Below are positions 1 to 5,852 of a DNA stretch of 5,852 bases, in pieces. Below the pieces are notes generated by a model that saw nothing but the letters and a program-made list of their open reading frames with translations, was not told where the DNA came from and did not search any database. Position 1 is the stretch's first letter. Each line of letters opens with the position of its first letter. The DNA is taken from contig JAIFLS010000105.1 of the NCBI GenBank assembly GCA_020048935.1, positions 1-5,852 on the forward strand, written 5' to 3'. The DNA is from a bacterium (lineage in GTDB: Bacteria > Verrucomicrobiota > Kiritimatiellia > UBA8416). The position numbers and the translations under genes are program-made.

Positions 1-890
1 CGCACGGTCTGCTTGACGATCCAGTTGTTGAGATAGCGCTCGCCGCGGGTCTCGCTGACCCAGAGCCGGGCGGTATGCACGGGGTAGATGTCGATCGAGC
101 CCTGCTGGAAGGCCTCGAAGGCATTCTCGCGCTCGGCAAAGAAGCGGTAGCTTAGCGTCTGGAAATTGAACGTGTGGCGGGTGCGCGGATCCGCCCGCCG
201 CCACCAGTCCGCGCGCCGTTCCATGTCGACGGCAATGCCTTCGCGCACGGTGCCGAGCCGGTAGGGGCCGGAGACGACGGGGAAGGCGAAGTTGAGCTTG
301 TTGAAGTCCTCGTTCTCGTAGATATGCTTCGGCAGGATGTGGAAACCGCCAGCCCCGCCGAGATTCTGCCAATGGACGGATTTCGCGCTGAAGGTGATCG
401 TACGCTCGTCCTGCACGACCGGCGGATCGAAGCGCTCGAGGGCAACTTTGTGCGGGCCGGTGGTGTGGCGCGGGTCCATGACGGTGTCGTAGGTCCAGCG
501 CACGTCCGCGGCGGTGACGGGACGGCCATCGCTCCAGACGGCGCGCGGGTCCAGAGTGAAGGTGAACGTGCGCTTGTCCTCGGAGATCGTCCATTGCGCC
601 GCCAGGCCGGGGGTGTACTCGAGGGAGAAGGCGTCCATGTCGAGCAGCGTCTCGTACATCAGCCCGAAGAGGTCCGCGCTGAAGCTGTTGTTGGCGAGAT
701 AGTAGTTAAAGCTGGGCGGATACTGGCCCGCATAGCTGGAGAGTGAGCCGCCGACGGTGGCCTCCGGGCTTGCGACCGGGTCGGCGGTGGCCTGCCAGCC
801 GGGCAGCGGGAAATGCAGCGGCTGCGCAAAGGCGGCGCTGGCTGTCAGCAGCGCGAGAAGTACGATGGATGAGAGTCGGGCGGTGGTCAT
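1..890 (-). CDS. Family 5 ABC-transporter substrate-binding protein (oligopeptide type), N-terminal half
   Basis: This is the exported binding component of an ABC importer. It should capture its ligand in the periplasm and pass it to inner-membrane permeases. I translated the minus strand from the ATG at 888-890 and found 296 open codons to the left edge, so the C-terminal half is missing (family members are roughly 500-600 residues). Residues 1-22 form a Sec signal peptide: a short polar start (MTTAR), a Leu/Ala-rich core, and an AFA-Q signal peptidase I site. There is no lipobox cysteine. The mature part has SBP_bac_5 hallmarks: a Y-P-P-S-F-N-Y-Y stretch early on, WSDGRPVTAADV from residue 119, and GPYRLG at 208-213 followed by the R-x-x-x-W-W region. 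An AAAGGA ribosome site lies 9 nt upstream. The overall look is closest to YejA-like peptide-binding proteins, but family 5 proteins also bind nickel, opines and oligosaccharides, so the ligand is open. Permease genes would be expected beyond the left edge. Family is fairly sure; ligand is unknown. Confidence 0.9.
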   Translation of the reverse strand, partial: MTTARLSSIVLLALLTASAAFAQPLHFPLPGWQATADPVASPEATVGGSLSSYAGQYPPSFNYYLANNSFSADLFGLMYETLLDMDAFSLEYTPGLAAQWTISEDKRTFTFTLDPRAVWSDGRPVTAADVRWTYDTVMDPRHTTGPHKVALERFDPPVVQDERTITFSAKSVHWQNLGGAGGFHILPKHIYENEDFNKLNFAFPVVSGPYRLGTVREGIAVDMERRADWWRRADPRTRHTFNFQTLSYRFFAERENAFEAFQQGSIDIYPVHTARLWVSETRGERYLNNWIVKQTV

Positions 891-899
891 GAAGCGGAT

Positions 900-905
900 T
901 CCTTT
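900..905 (-). promoter_or_regulatory. Ribosome binding site of the substrate-binding protein gene
   Basis: The minus strand reads AAAGGA here, 9 nt before the ATG at 888-890. This supports that start, as does the complete signal peptide that begins at it. Confidence 0.65.
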
Positions 906-923
906 CGCGGGTTTCCGGGCACG

Positions 924-952
924 TATATAATCAGGGATATATTTAGCCACAA
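924..952 (-). promoter_or_regulatory. Candidate sigma-70-type promoter for the substrate-binding protein gene
   Basis: On the minus strand TTGTGG (947-952) is followed after exactly 17 nt by TATATA (924-929). These match the TTGACA and TATAAT consensus at 3 of 6 and 4 of 6 positions. Transcription would begin near 917, giving a leader of about 27 nt before the ATG. The site lies in a marked AT-rich island in an otherwise GC-rich window, and it separates the binding-protein gene from the SulP gene upstream. The -35 box overlaps the first unit of a 9-bp tandem repeat. An AT-rich spacer can give such matches by chance, and the organism's sigma-factor preference is unknown. Confidence 0.4.
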
Positions 953-974
953 AAGGCACATAAAACACAAAAGA
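948..974. repeat. Three tandem 9-bp units, CACAAAAGG-like
   Basis: The plus strand reads CACAAAAGG (948-956), CACATAAAA (957-965) and CACAAAAGA (966-974). The three units abut with an exact 9-bp period. Units 1 and 3 differ only at the last base; unit 2 is more diverged, keeping CACA and AA. The array sits in the 122-bp gap between the SulP stop codon and the binding-protein start. From general memory it resembles CACAAAG/CACGAAG-type periodic intergenic elements that recur in several GC-rich bacterial phyla, but that link was not tested. It could be a dispersed element, a regulator-binding array or a low-complexity AT-rich spacer. Confidence 0.6.
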
Positions 975-1012
975 ATTGAAGTTATAAAACAAGGGTGCCT
1001 GTCGTACGTACC

Positions 1013-2728
1013 TCACAACTGGCGGGCGCGGGCGATGGCGTCGTCGAAGGTGGCGCAGAGGTTCTCGCGTCCGATCTTGCTGATGGCGTCGGCCTTGCTG
1101 AGCATGGCGAACGGCTGGCGGTGGATCCCGCTGATGATGACCGTTCCCCCGCTGTGCTTCATGCGCTCGATCACGCTTAGCAGCGCGTTCATGCCGGTCG
1201 CATCCATGGCGGTCACCAGATGCAACCGCAGGATCAGTACCTTGGGCCAGTGCTGGGCTTGCAGCAGCGCGTCCATCAGTTTCTCGGCGGCCCCGAAGAG
1301 GAACGGGCCGAAGATGCGGTAGACGATCACGCCCTCGGGCAGTGGCTTGCCGCAGGCGAGCTGTTCGGGGCGTTCGAGCATATCTTCATCGGTCACGCGA
1401 CTGACCTCGGTGGTTTCGGAGATGCGGCGGATAAAGAGGAACGCGGCCAGCACCATGCCGACCTGCACGGCGACGACGAGGTCGAAGATCACGGTCAGGG
1501 CAAGCGTCGCCAGCAGGACGAGCGCGTCGCTGCGCGGGAAGCGAGACAGGCTCGCGAGCTCGTGCCATTTGCCCATGCGCAGGGCCACGACGATCAACAC
1601 GGCGGACATGGCGGGCATCGGGATGTAGGCGGCCCAGCGGGAGGCAAGCAGGATGATCGCCAGCATGGTCAGCGCATGGACAACCCCGGCAATCGGGGTC
1701 TTGCCGCCATTGCTGATGTTGGCCGATGTGCGCGCGATCGCCCCGGTGGCGGGCAGCCCGCCGAAGAACGGGCAGGCGAGGTTGGCAATGCCCTGGGCCA
1801 CCAGTTCCGTGTTGCTGTCGTGGCGGTCGCCGCTCAGGCCGTCGGCCACGACGGCGGAAAGCAGGGATTCGATCGCGCCGAGCATGGCGATGGCCATCGC
1901 CGGCCCGATCAGGTCGCGGATCATGCTCCAGTCAACCGCAGGCAGCGAGGGCATCGGCAGTCCGGAGGGAATCGCGGCCGCCCCGAATTTCGCGCCGATG
2001 GTCTGGATTCCGTGCGTGGTGCCCCAGCCCGTCAGGGCGACAAACAGCGTGGCACCGAGCATGGCCGCGATCGAGCCGGGGATGTAAGGGATCTTGAGGC
2101 GCGGCCACAGCAGGATGATGGCGATGCAGGCAATCGAGAGGCCGAGCGAATAGACATTGAGGCTGCCGATGTGTTCGTGGAGCCAGGACAATTTGTGATG
2201 GAACTCGGCGGGCATCCCGGTGATGGTCCGCATGCCGGTCAGGTCGGGAATCTGCGTGATCATGATCGCGATGGCGATGCCGGTGGTGAAGCCGCTGGTG
2301 ACCGGCCAGGGGATGTACTCGATCAGCACACCCATGCGGGTGAGCCCCATCGTGATCAGGATGGCGCCAGCCATCATGGTGGCCACCATCAGCCCGCTGT
2401 AGCCGTGTTGCAAAACGATCATCAGGATGATGGGGATGAACGCGGCCGTGGGCCCGCCGATCTGGACACGGCTGCCGCCGAGCAGGGAGATAATTCCCCC
2501 GCCGATGATGACCGTGAAGATGCCGAGCGCGGGGGCAGGGAACGGGGTTTCGGCCCCCTGGGGGATGCTGGCGATGCCGAGGGCCAGGGCGAGCGGCAGG
2601 GCAATCAGGCCGACGGTTACGCCGGCCAGCAGTTCACCGGTCAGCGAGAATGCCGGACGGGAACCGTTGCGGGAAAACAGTTCAAGGAATCGGGGTGCGA
2701 AAACAGGCTTTTTTCTTGTGGCTTTCAT
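1013..2728 (-). CDS. SulP (SLC26-type) anion transporter with C-terminal STAS domain
   Basis: This is a complete 571-residue inner-membrane transporter of the SulP family, whose members move sulfate, bicarbonate, dicarboxylates and other anions. Residues 1-30 are a basic cytoplasmic N-terminus. The hydrophobic core (about 31-435) starts with GELLAGVTVGLIALPLALAL and carries the TM3 signature GGSRVQIGGPTAAF (84-97). The highly conserved TM8-TM10 region spans 283-338, with E287, the SGDRHDSNTELVAQG stretch and GGLPATGAIARTSANI (323-338). The STAS domain covers about 440-571 and includes the AMDATGM core (507-513); T511 sits where related STAS domains often carry a phosphorylatable Ser or Thr. 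Length and domain order are normal for the family. The ATG at 2726-2728 has a strong AGGAAGG ribosome site. The gene is divergent from the mannosidase and 122 bp upstream of the binding-protein gene on the same strand. The sequence does not fix the substrate, so I give no gene symbol. Confidence 0.95.
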   Translation of the reverse strand: MKATRKKPVFAPRFLELFSRNGSRPAFSLTGELLAGVTVGLIALPLALALGIASIPQGAETPFPAPALGIFTVIIGGGIISLLGGSRVQIGGPTAAFIPIILMIVLQHGYSGLMVATMMAGAILITMGLTRMGVLIEYIPWPVTSGFTTGIAIAIMITQIPDLTGMRTITGMPAEFHHKLSWLHEHIGSLNVYSLGLSIACIAIILLWPRLKIPYIPGSIAAMLGATLFVALTGWGTTHGIQTIGAKFGAAAIPSGLPMPSLPAVDWSMIRDLIGPAMAIAMLGAIESLLSAVVADGLSGDRHDSNTELVAQGIANLACPFFGGLPATGAIARTSANISNGGKTPIAGVVHALTMLAIILLASRWAAYIPMPAMSAVLIVVALRMGKWHELASLSRFPRSDALVLLATLALTVIFDLVVAVQVGMVLAAFLFIRRISETTEVSRVTDEDMLERPEQLACGKPLPEGVIVYRIFGPFLFGAAEKLMDALLQAQHWPKVLILRLHLVTAMDATGMNALLSVIERMKHSGGTVIISGIHRQPFAMLSKADAISKIGRENLCATFDDAIARARQL

Positions 2729-2732
2729 GGGA

Positions 2733-2739
2733 CCTTCCT
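2733..2739 (-). promoter_or_regulatory. Ribosome binding site of the SulP gene
   Basis: The minus strand reads AGGAAGG ending 4 nt before the ATG at 2726-2728, so the AGGA core is 7 nt away. This is a near-ideal Shine-Dalgarno sequence and fixes the start of the 571-residue protein. Confidence 0.7.
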
Positions 2740-2820
2740 GGTTATCATTCCCAGTATGTTTGGTAAATGAACGGACGGAACTCTGCGCCTTCGCGCCAGC
2801 GTTTGCAAGTGATTTTGAAC

Positions 2821-2828
2821 AGGGAAGG
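2821..2828 (+). promoter_or_regulatory. Ribosome binding site of the alpha-mannosidase gene
   Basis: AGGGAAGG ends 7 nt before the ATG at 2836. This spacing favours 2836 over the out-of-frame ATG at 2829, which directly abuts the purine run. Confidence 0.65.
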
Positions 2829-2835
2829 ATGGATC

Positions 2836-5800
2836 ATGCACGATAAAGAGATCGAGTTGTTAGAGCAGCGTGTCAAGAATTTCAGCAAGCGTATCGGGAA
2901 GCTCATCCTGCGGGAGAACATTCCGCTGGAGGCATCCTTCCGCCATTGCCCGCAGCCGGTTCCCTTCGCGGCACGTGAAGAGGGCGACTACCGTCCGGTC
3001 AAGGAAGGCGAGGGCTGGGGGCGCACGTGGGAGAGCGCCTGGTTCCATCTGGCCGGGCGCGTACCGAAGGCCTGGAAGGGCCGGCATGTCGCCGCCTGGC
3101 TCTGCTTCAATGGCGAGGGGCTGGTTTTCGACCGCAAGGGCGCGATGATCCAAGGCATCACCAACGGCTCGGTGTTCGATCGCACATTCAGTCGCGATGT
3201 GGTCAGCCTGTTCACCTCCGCCAAGGGCGGGGAAGCAGTTGAACTCTGGGTGGAGGCGGCCTGCAACGGGCTTTTCGGTGTCAATCGCACGGCGGATCCC
3301 GAGCCGGGGGCGCCCGACCGCTATGGCAGCTATAGCGGCTCGGTCAACCGAATCCGTCTGGCCGTGGTGGACGACGACCTCTGGCACCTGCGGCTCGATG
3401 TGATGGTGCTGGCCGACCTGCTGGTCACGCAGCCGCGCAAGTCCGTGCGGCATTCGCGGGTGCTGCGCGCCCTGAACAAGGCGATCGACCTCTTCGGCGA
3501 TGATCCGGCCAATGCCGCCGCTGCGCGCGCCGTGCTCGCGCCGGAACTGGCGCGTCCCGCCCACGCCTCGGCCCTGACCGCGGTGGCGGTCGGCCATGCG
3601 CACATCGACACGGGCTGGCTCTGGCCCGTGCGCGAATCCATCCGCAAATGCGCCCGCACCTTCTCCTCGCAACTGCGGCTGATCGACCGCTATCCCGGCT
3701 ACGTGTTCGGTGCCTCGCAGGCCCAGCATTACGCCTTCGTCAAGGAACATTATCCCGCGCTCTACCAGCGCATCCGCCAGGCGGTGCGAGACGGGAGCTG
3801 GGAGTGCCAGGGCGGGATGTGGGTCGAGGCCGATGCCAACCTGGTCAGCGGCGAATCGATGGTGCGCCAGTTCGTGTTCGGCAAGCATTTCTTCATGGAT
3901 GAATTCGGCGTGGATGTACGCAACCTCTGGCTGCCGGACGTGTTCGGCTACAGCGGGTCCATGCCGCAGATCATGAAGAAGGCGGGCTGCGATTACTTCG
4001 TGACGCAGAAGATTTCCTGGAGCCAGACCAACCGGTTCCCGCATAGCACGTTCCGCTGGCGCGGCATCGACGGGACGGAAGTCCTGACGCATTTCCCGCC
4101 GGAGGATACCTACAATGCATCGCTGCGGCCGGATCTGCTCCAGAAGGGTGTGGAGAACTTCCAGGAGCGCGGCTTCATCGATGGGTTCCTCTCGCTCTTC
4201 GGTATCGGCGACGGTGGCGGCGGACCGCATGAGGAGCATATCGAGTTCGGGCTGCGCCAGGCGGATCTCGAGGGCTCGCCGCGGGTCGTGTTCGGCCACG
4301 CGCAGGCGTATCTCGACAGGATTCCCTCGTATCACGACGACCTGCCTGTCTGGAGCGGGGAGCTTTATCTCGAACTGCACCGCGGCACGCTGACCACCCA
4401 GGCCCGCACCAAGCGCGCCAACCGGATGCTGGAGAACCGCCTGCGCCAGGTCGAATTCCTCTGGTCGTGTCTGCCGCTGGCCAAGTATCCCAAGGCGGCG
4501 CTCGACAGCATCTGGCAGCGGCTTCTGCTGAACCAGTTCCACGACATCCTGCCGGGCTCGAGCATCAAGGAGGTCTATGACGATGCCGCCCGTGACCACG
4601 CCGAGGCCCTCGCGGCCTGCGACCGTCTGTTGCAGCAAGCCGCCGCCGCGCAGTTGACGGAAAACGCAGATAGCGTGACGCTGGTCAATTGCCTGTCGTA
4701 CGCCTACTGCCGTCCCGTGGCGCTGCCGGCGGGGTGGGGCGGGGCGGTTACCGGTGACGGCGGGGCCGTCACGGTCCAGGACGAGGACGGGACGCCCGTG
4801 GCTGCCGTGAAAATCCCGCCGCAGGGCACCGTCACGCTGGAGCGGTGCGACAGCGCCGCTGTTGCTGCCCGAGCCGGGCGTGGACTGGTACTCGAGAACG
4901 GGCTGATCCGCTACGAGTTCGACAAGGACGGCACGATCAGCCGTGTCTACGACAAGGAGGCCGCCCGCGAGGTGCTGGAGGCAGGCGGGCGCGGCAACCT
5001 GCTGAGTCTCTACGAGGACCGTCCCAACAACTGGGATGCCTGGGATGTCGACGCCTTCTACGAGAACCAGCTTCTGGAATATGCCAGGTCCGTCCGCGCC
5101 ACGCGTCTGCCCGGCGGTCCGGTCCGCCAGCGCCTGCGTTTCGAGCTGGCGGTCGGCAACTCCACACTGGTGCAGGTCGTCACGCTGGCGGCGGATACCA
5201 AGCGTCTGGATATCGAGACCACGGCCGACTGGCGTGAGAAGCACCGCATGCTGCGGGTGTCCTTCCCGGTGGCGGTGCAGGCCGCGGCGTTCAGCAGCGA
5301 CATCCAGTATGGCTGCATCCAGCGGCCGACGCACCGCAACACCTCCTGGGATACCGCCCGGTTCGAGGTGGCGGCGCACCGCTATGTCGACTTGTCCGAC
5401 CGTGATTACGGCGTGGCCTTGCTCAACGACTGCAAATACGGCCACAAGGTGCATGAGAACGTGCTGGATCTGAACCTGCTGCGCTCGCCGACGCATCCCG
5501 ATCCGGATGCCGACCAGGGCGCGCACGTCTTCACCTACAGCCTGCTTCCGCATACCGGCACGCTGACCGAGTCACCTGTCATGGCCGAGGCGGCCTGCCT
5601 GAACGTGCCGGCACTGGTCTTCGCGGGACGGCGGGGCGCGTTCAAGCCGCCCTGCCGGCTGGAGGGGCGCGGGGTTTCACTGGAGGTCATCAAGCGGGCG
5701 GAGAAGAGCAAGACCGTGGTCATCCGACTGGTCGAGACCGACGGGCGGCAATCGACGTGCCGGGTAATGCTGGCGGATCCGAAGACCGTGCTCGTGGAAA

Positions 5801-5852
5801 CGAACCTGGTCGAATGGACCGAGGAAGAGCGGTTTACCCCCGGCCCCGACGG
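2836..5852 (+). CDS. GH38 alpha-mannosidase, large cytosolic (MAN2C1/Ams1-like) type, C-terminus cut off
   Basis: This is a retaining, metal-dependent exo-alpha-mannosidase that would remove terminal alpha-mannose from oligosaccharides. It is open for 1005 codons to the right edge. Relatives of this type are about 1040-1080 residues, so probably only the last few dozen are missing. There is no signal peptide, so it should be cytoplasmic. Residues 1 to about 245 are the N-terminal beta-rich domain of the large subtype. The catalytic domain follows, with GHAHIDTGWLWP (253-264), LPDVFGYS around D368, TQKISW (390-395) and GIGDGGGGP (456-464). GELYLELHRGT (508-518) leads into the helical middle domain, which contains NQFHDILPGSS. 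By analogy with Golgi mannosidase II, H256, D258, D368 and H569 are the divalent-metal ligands and D368 is also the nucleophile. D459 lies in the likely acid/base region. The C-terminal GH38 domain starts near 688 and includes YEDRPNNWDAWDVD (726-739). All expected key residues are present. The natural substrate and linkage preference cannot be read from the sequence. Confidence 0.95.
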   Translation, partial: MHDKEIELLEQRVKNFSKRIGKLILRENIPLEASFRHCPQPVPFAAREEGDYRPVKEGEGWGRTWESAWFHLAGRVPKAWKGRHVAAWLCFNGEGLVFDRKGAMIQGITNGSVFDRTFSRDVVSLFTSAKGGEAVELWVEAACNGLFGVNRTADPEPGAPDRYGSYSGSVNRIRLAVVDDDLWHLRLDVMVLADLLVTQPRKSVRHSRVLRALNKAIDLFGDDPANAAAARAVLAPELARPAHASALTAVAVGHAHIDTGWLWPVRESIRKCARTFSSQLRLIDRYPGYVFGASQAQHYAFVKEHYPALYQRIRQAVRDGSWECQGGMWVEADANLVSGESMVRQFVFGKHFFMDEFGVDVRNLWLPDVFGYSGSMPQIMKKAGCDYFVTQKISWSQTNRFPHSTFRWRGIDGTEVLTHFPPEDTYNASLRPDLLQKGVENFQERGFIDGFLSLFGIGDGGGGPHEEHIEFGLRQADLEGSPRVVFGHAQAYLDRIPSYHDDLPVWSGELYLELHRGTLTTQARTKRANRMLENRLRQVEFLWSCLPLAKYPKAALDSIWQRLLLNQFHDILPGSSIKEVYDDAARDHAEALAACDRLLQQAAAAQLTENADSVTLVNCLSYAYCRPVALPAGWGGAVTGDGGAVTVQDEDGTPVAAVKIPPQGTVTLERCDSAAVAARAGRGLVLENGLIRYEFDKDGTISRVYDKEAAREVLEAGGRGNLLSLYEDRPNNWDAWDVDAFYENQLLEYARSVRATRLPGGPVRQRLRFELAVGNSTLVQVVTLAADTKRLDIETTADWREKHRMLRVSFPVAVQAAAFSSDIQYGCIQRPTHRNTSWDTARFEVAAHRYVDLSDRDYGVALLNDCKYGHKVHENVLDLNLLRSPTHPDPDADQGAHVFTYSLLPHTGTLTESPVMAEAACLNVPALVFAGRRGAFKPPCRLEGRGVSLEVIKRAEKSKTVVIRLVETDGRQSTCRVMLADPKTVLVETNLVEWTEEERFTPGPD

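Larger units (their letters stand above)
2729..2835. other. Divergent intergenic region between SulP and alpha-mannosidase genes
   Basis: These 107 bp must hold the start signals for both divergent genes unless one is read from farther away. Apart from the two ribosome sites at its ends, I see no convincing promoter pair in either direction: candidates such as TATGTT (2755-2760, plus) or GATAAC (2741-2746, minus) lack a good -35 partner. A small GCGC-CTTC-GCGC motif near 2785-2796 could fold into only a four-base stem. I found no clear long operator palindrome. Confidence 0.5.

Noticed and set aside
174..746. 190-codon open frame on the plus strand opposite the binding protein
   Set aside because: It is in register with the SBP_bac_5 reading frame, which has a signal peptide, a ribosome site and family motifs. 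The plus-strand product has none.
954..1000. Inverted repeat AGGCAC (954-959) / GTGCCT (995-1000), as a possible terminator for SulP on the minus strand
   Set aside because: The stem is only 6 bp with a 35-nt loop, followed by just four T residues on the minus strand. This is too weak for an intrinsic terminator.
1004..1011. 8-bp perfect palindrome GTACGTAC just downstream of the SulP stop codon
   Set aside because: It is short and does not extend into the flanks. A single copy in the window gives no support for an operator or recombination site.
891..1012. Possible small gene in the gap between SulP and the binding protein
   Set aside because: No credible start with a ribosome site and no coding bias are seen. 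The stretch is AT-rich and holds repeat and promoter-like sequence instead.
1220..2770. 516-codon open frame on the plus strand opposite SulP
   Set aside because: The product is an extremely hydrophilic Asp, Gly, His and Arg-rich string, as expected from reverse-reading membrane-protein codons. The SulP frame carries all the family motifs.
2829..2846. Five-codon ORF (MDHAR, stop TAA) overlapping the mannosidase start, as a possible leader peptide
   Set aside because: Its ATG directly abuts the AGGGAAGG run, too close for good initiation, and there are no regulatory codons or attenuator hairpin. It is likely chance.
2860..5553. 897-codon open frame on the minus strand opposite the mannosidase
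   Set aside because: It is codon-aligned with a clear GH38 gene, its translation is low-complexity and rich in Arg, Gly, Ala and His, and it shows no recognisable domain. Rarity of TTA, CTA and TCA in the sense gene explains it.

Overview
The window is a GC-rich, gene-dense bacterial segment with three protein-coding genes, two of them cut by the window edges. Translated coding quality is clean throughout, with no frameshifts, RNA genes, CRISPR arrays or insertion sequences seen. A Sec signal peptide on the solute-binding protein points to a Gram-negative-type envelope. The large cytosolic type of GH38 alpha-mannosidase combined with a family 5 solute-binding protein and high GC would suit a saccharolytic member of the PVC group (Verrucomicrobia, Lentisphaerae or Kiritimatiellae). 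That assignment is a low-confidence guess from general familiarity, not from a search.

Layout. Positions 1-890 (minus) hold the N-terminal half of an exported family 5 (oligopeptide-type) ABC-transporter substrate-binding protein that runs off the left edge. Positions 891-1012 are a short gap with an AT-rich island. It contains three tandem 9-bp units and a plausible promoter for the binding protein. Positions 1013-2728 (minus) hold a complete SulP/SLC26-type anion transporter with a C-terminal STAS domain. Positions 2729-2835 are a 107-bp divergent intergenic region. Positions 2836-5852 (plus) hold a nearly complete GH38 alpha-mannosidase of the large MAN2C1/Ams1-like type, which runs off the right edge.

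Working together. The mannosidase has no signal peptide, so it should act on mannosides inside the cell. The solute-binding protein would deliver a peptide, or possibly an oligosaccharide, to an inner-membrane ABC transporter whose other genes would lie to the left of the window. The SulP protein would move a small anion (sulfate, bicarbonate, a dicarboxylate or similar) and has no evident link to mannoside breakdown. The three genes probably do not form one operon: the mannosidase is divergent, and the binding protein appears to have its own promoter.

I did not find evidence of a new biological system. The most interesting items are the 9-bp tandem repeat overlapping the promoter region and the question of what the binding protein carries.
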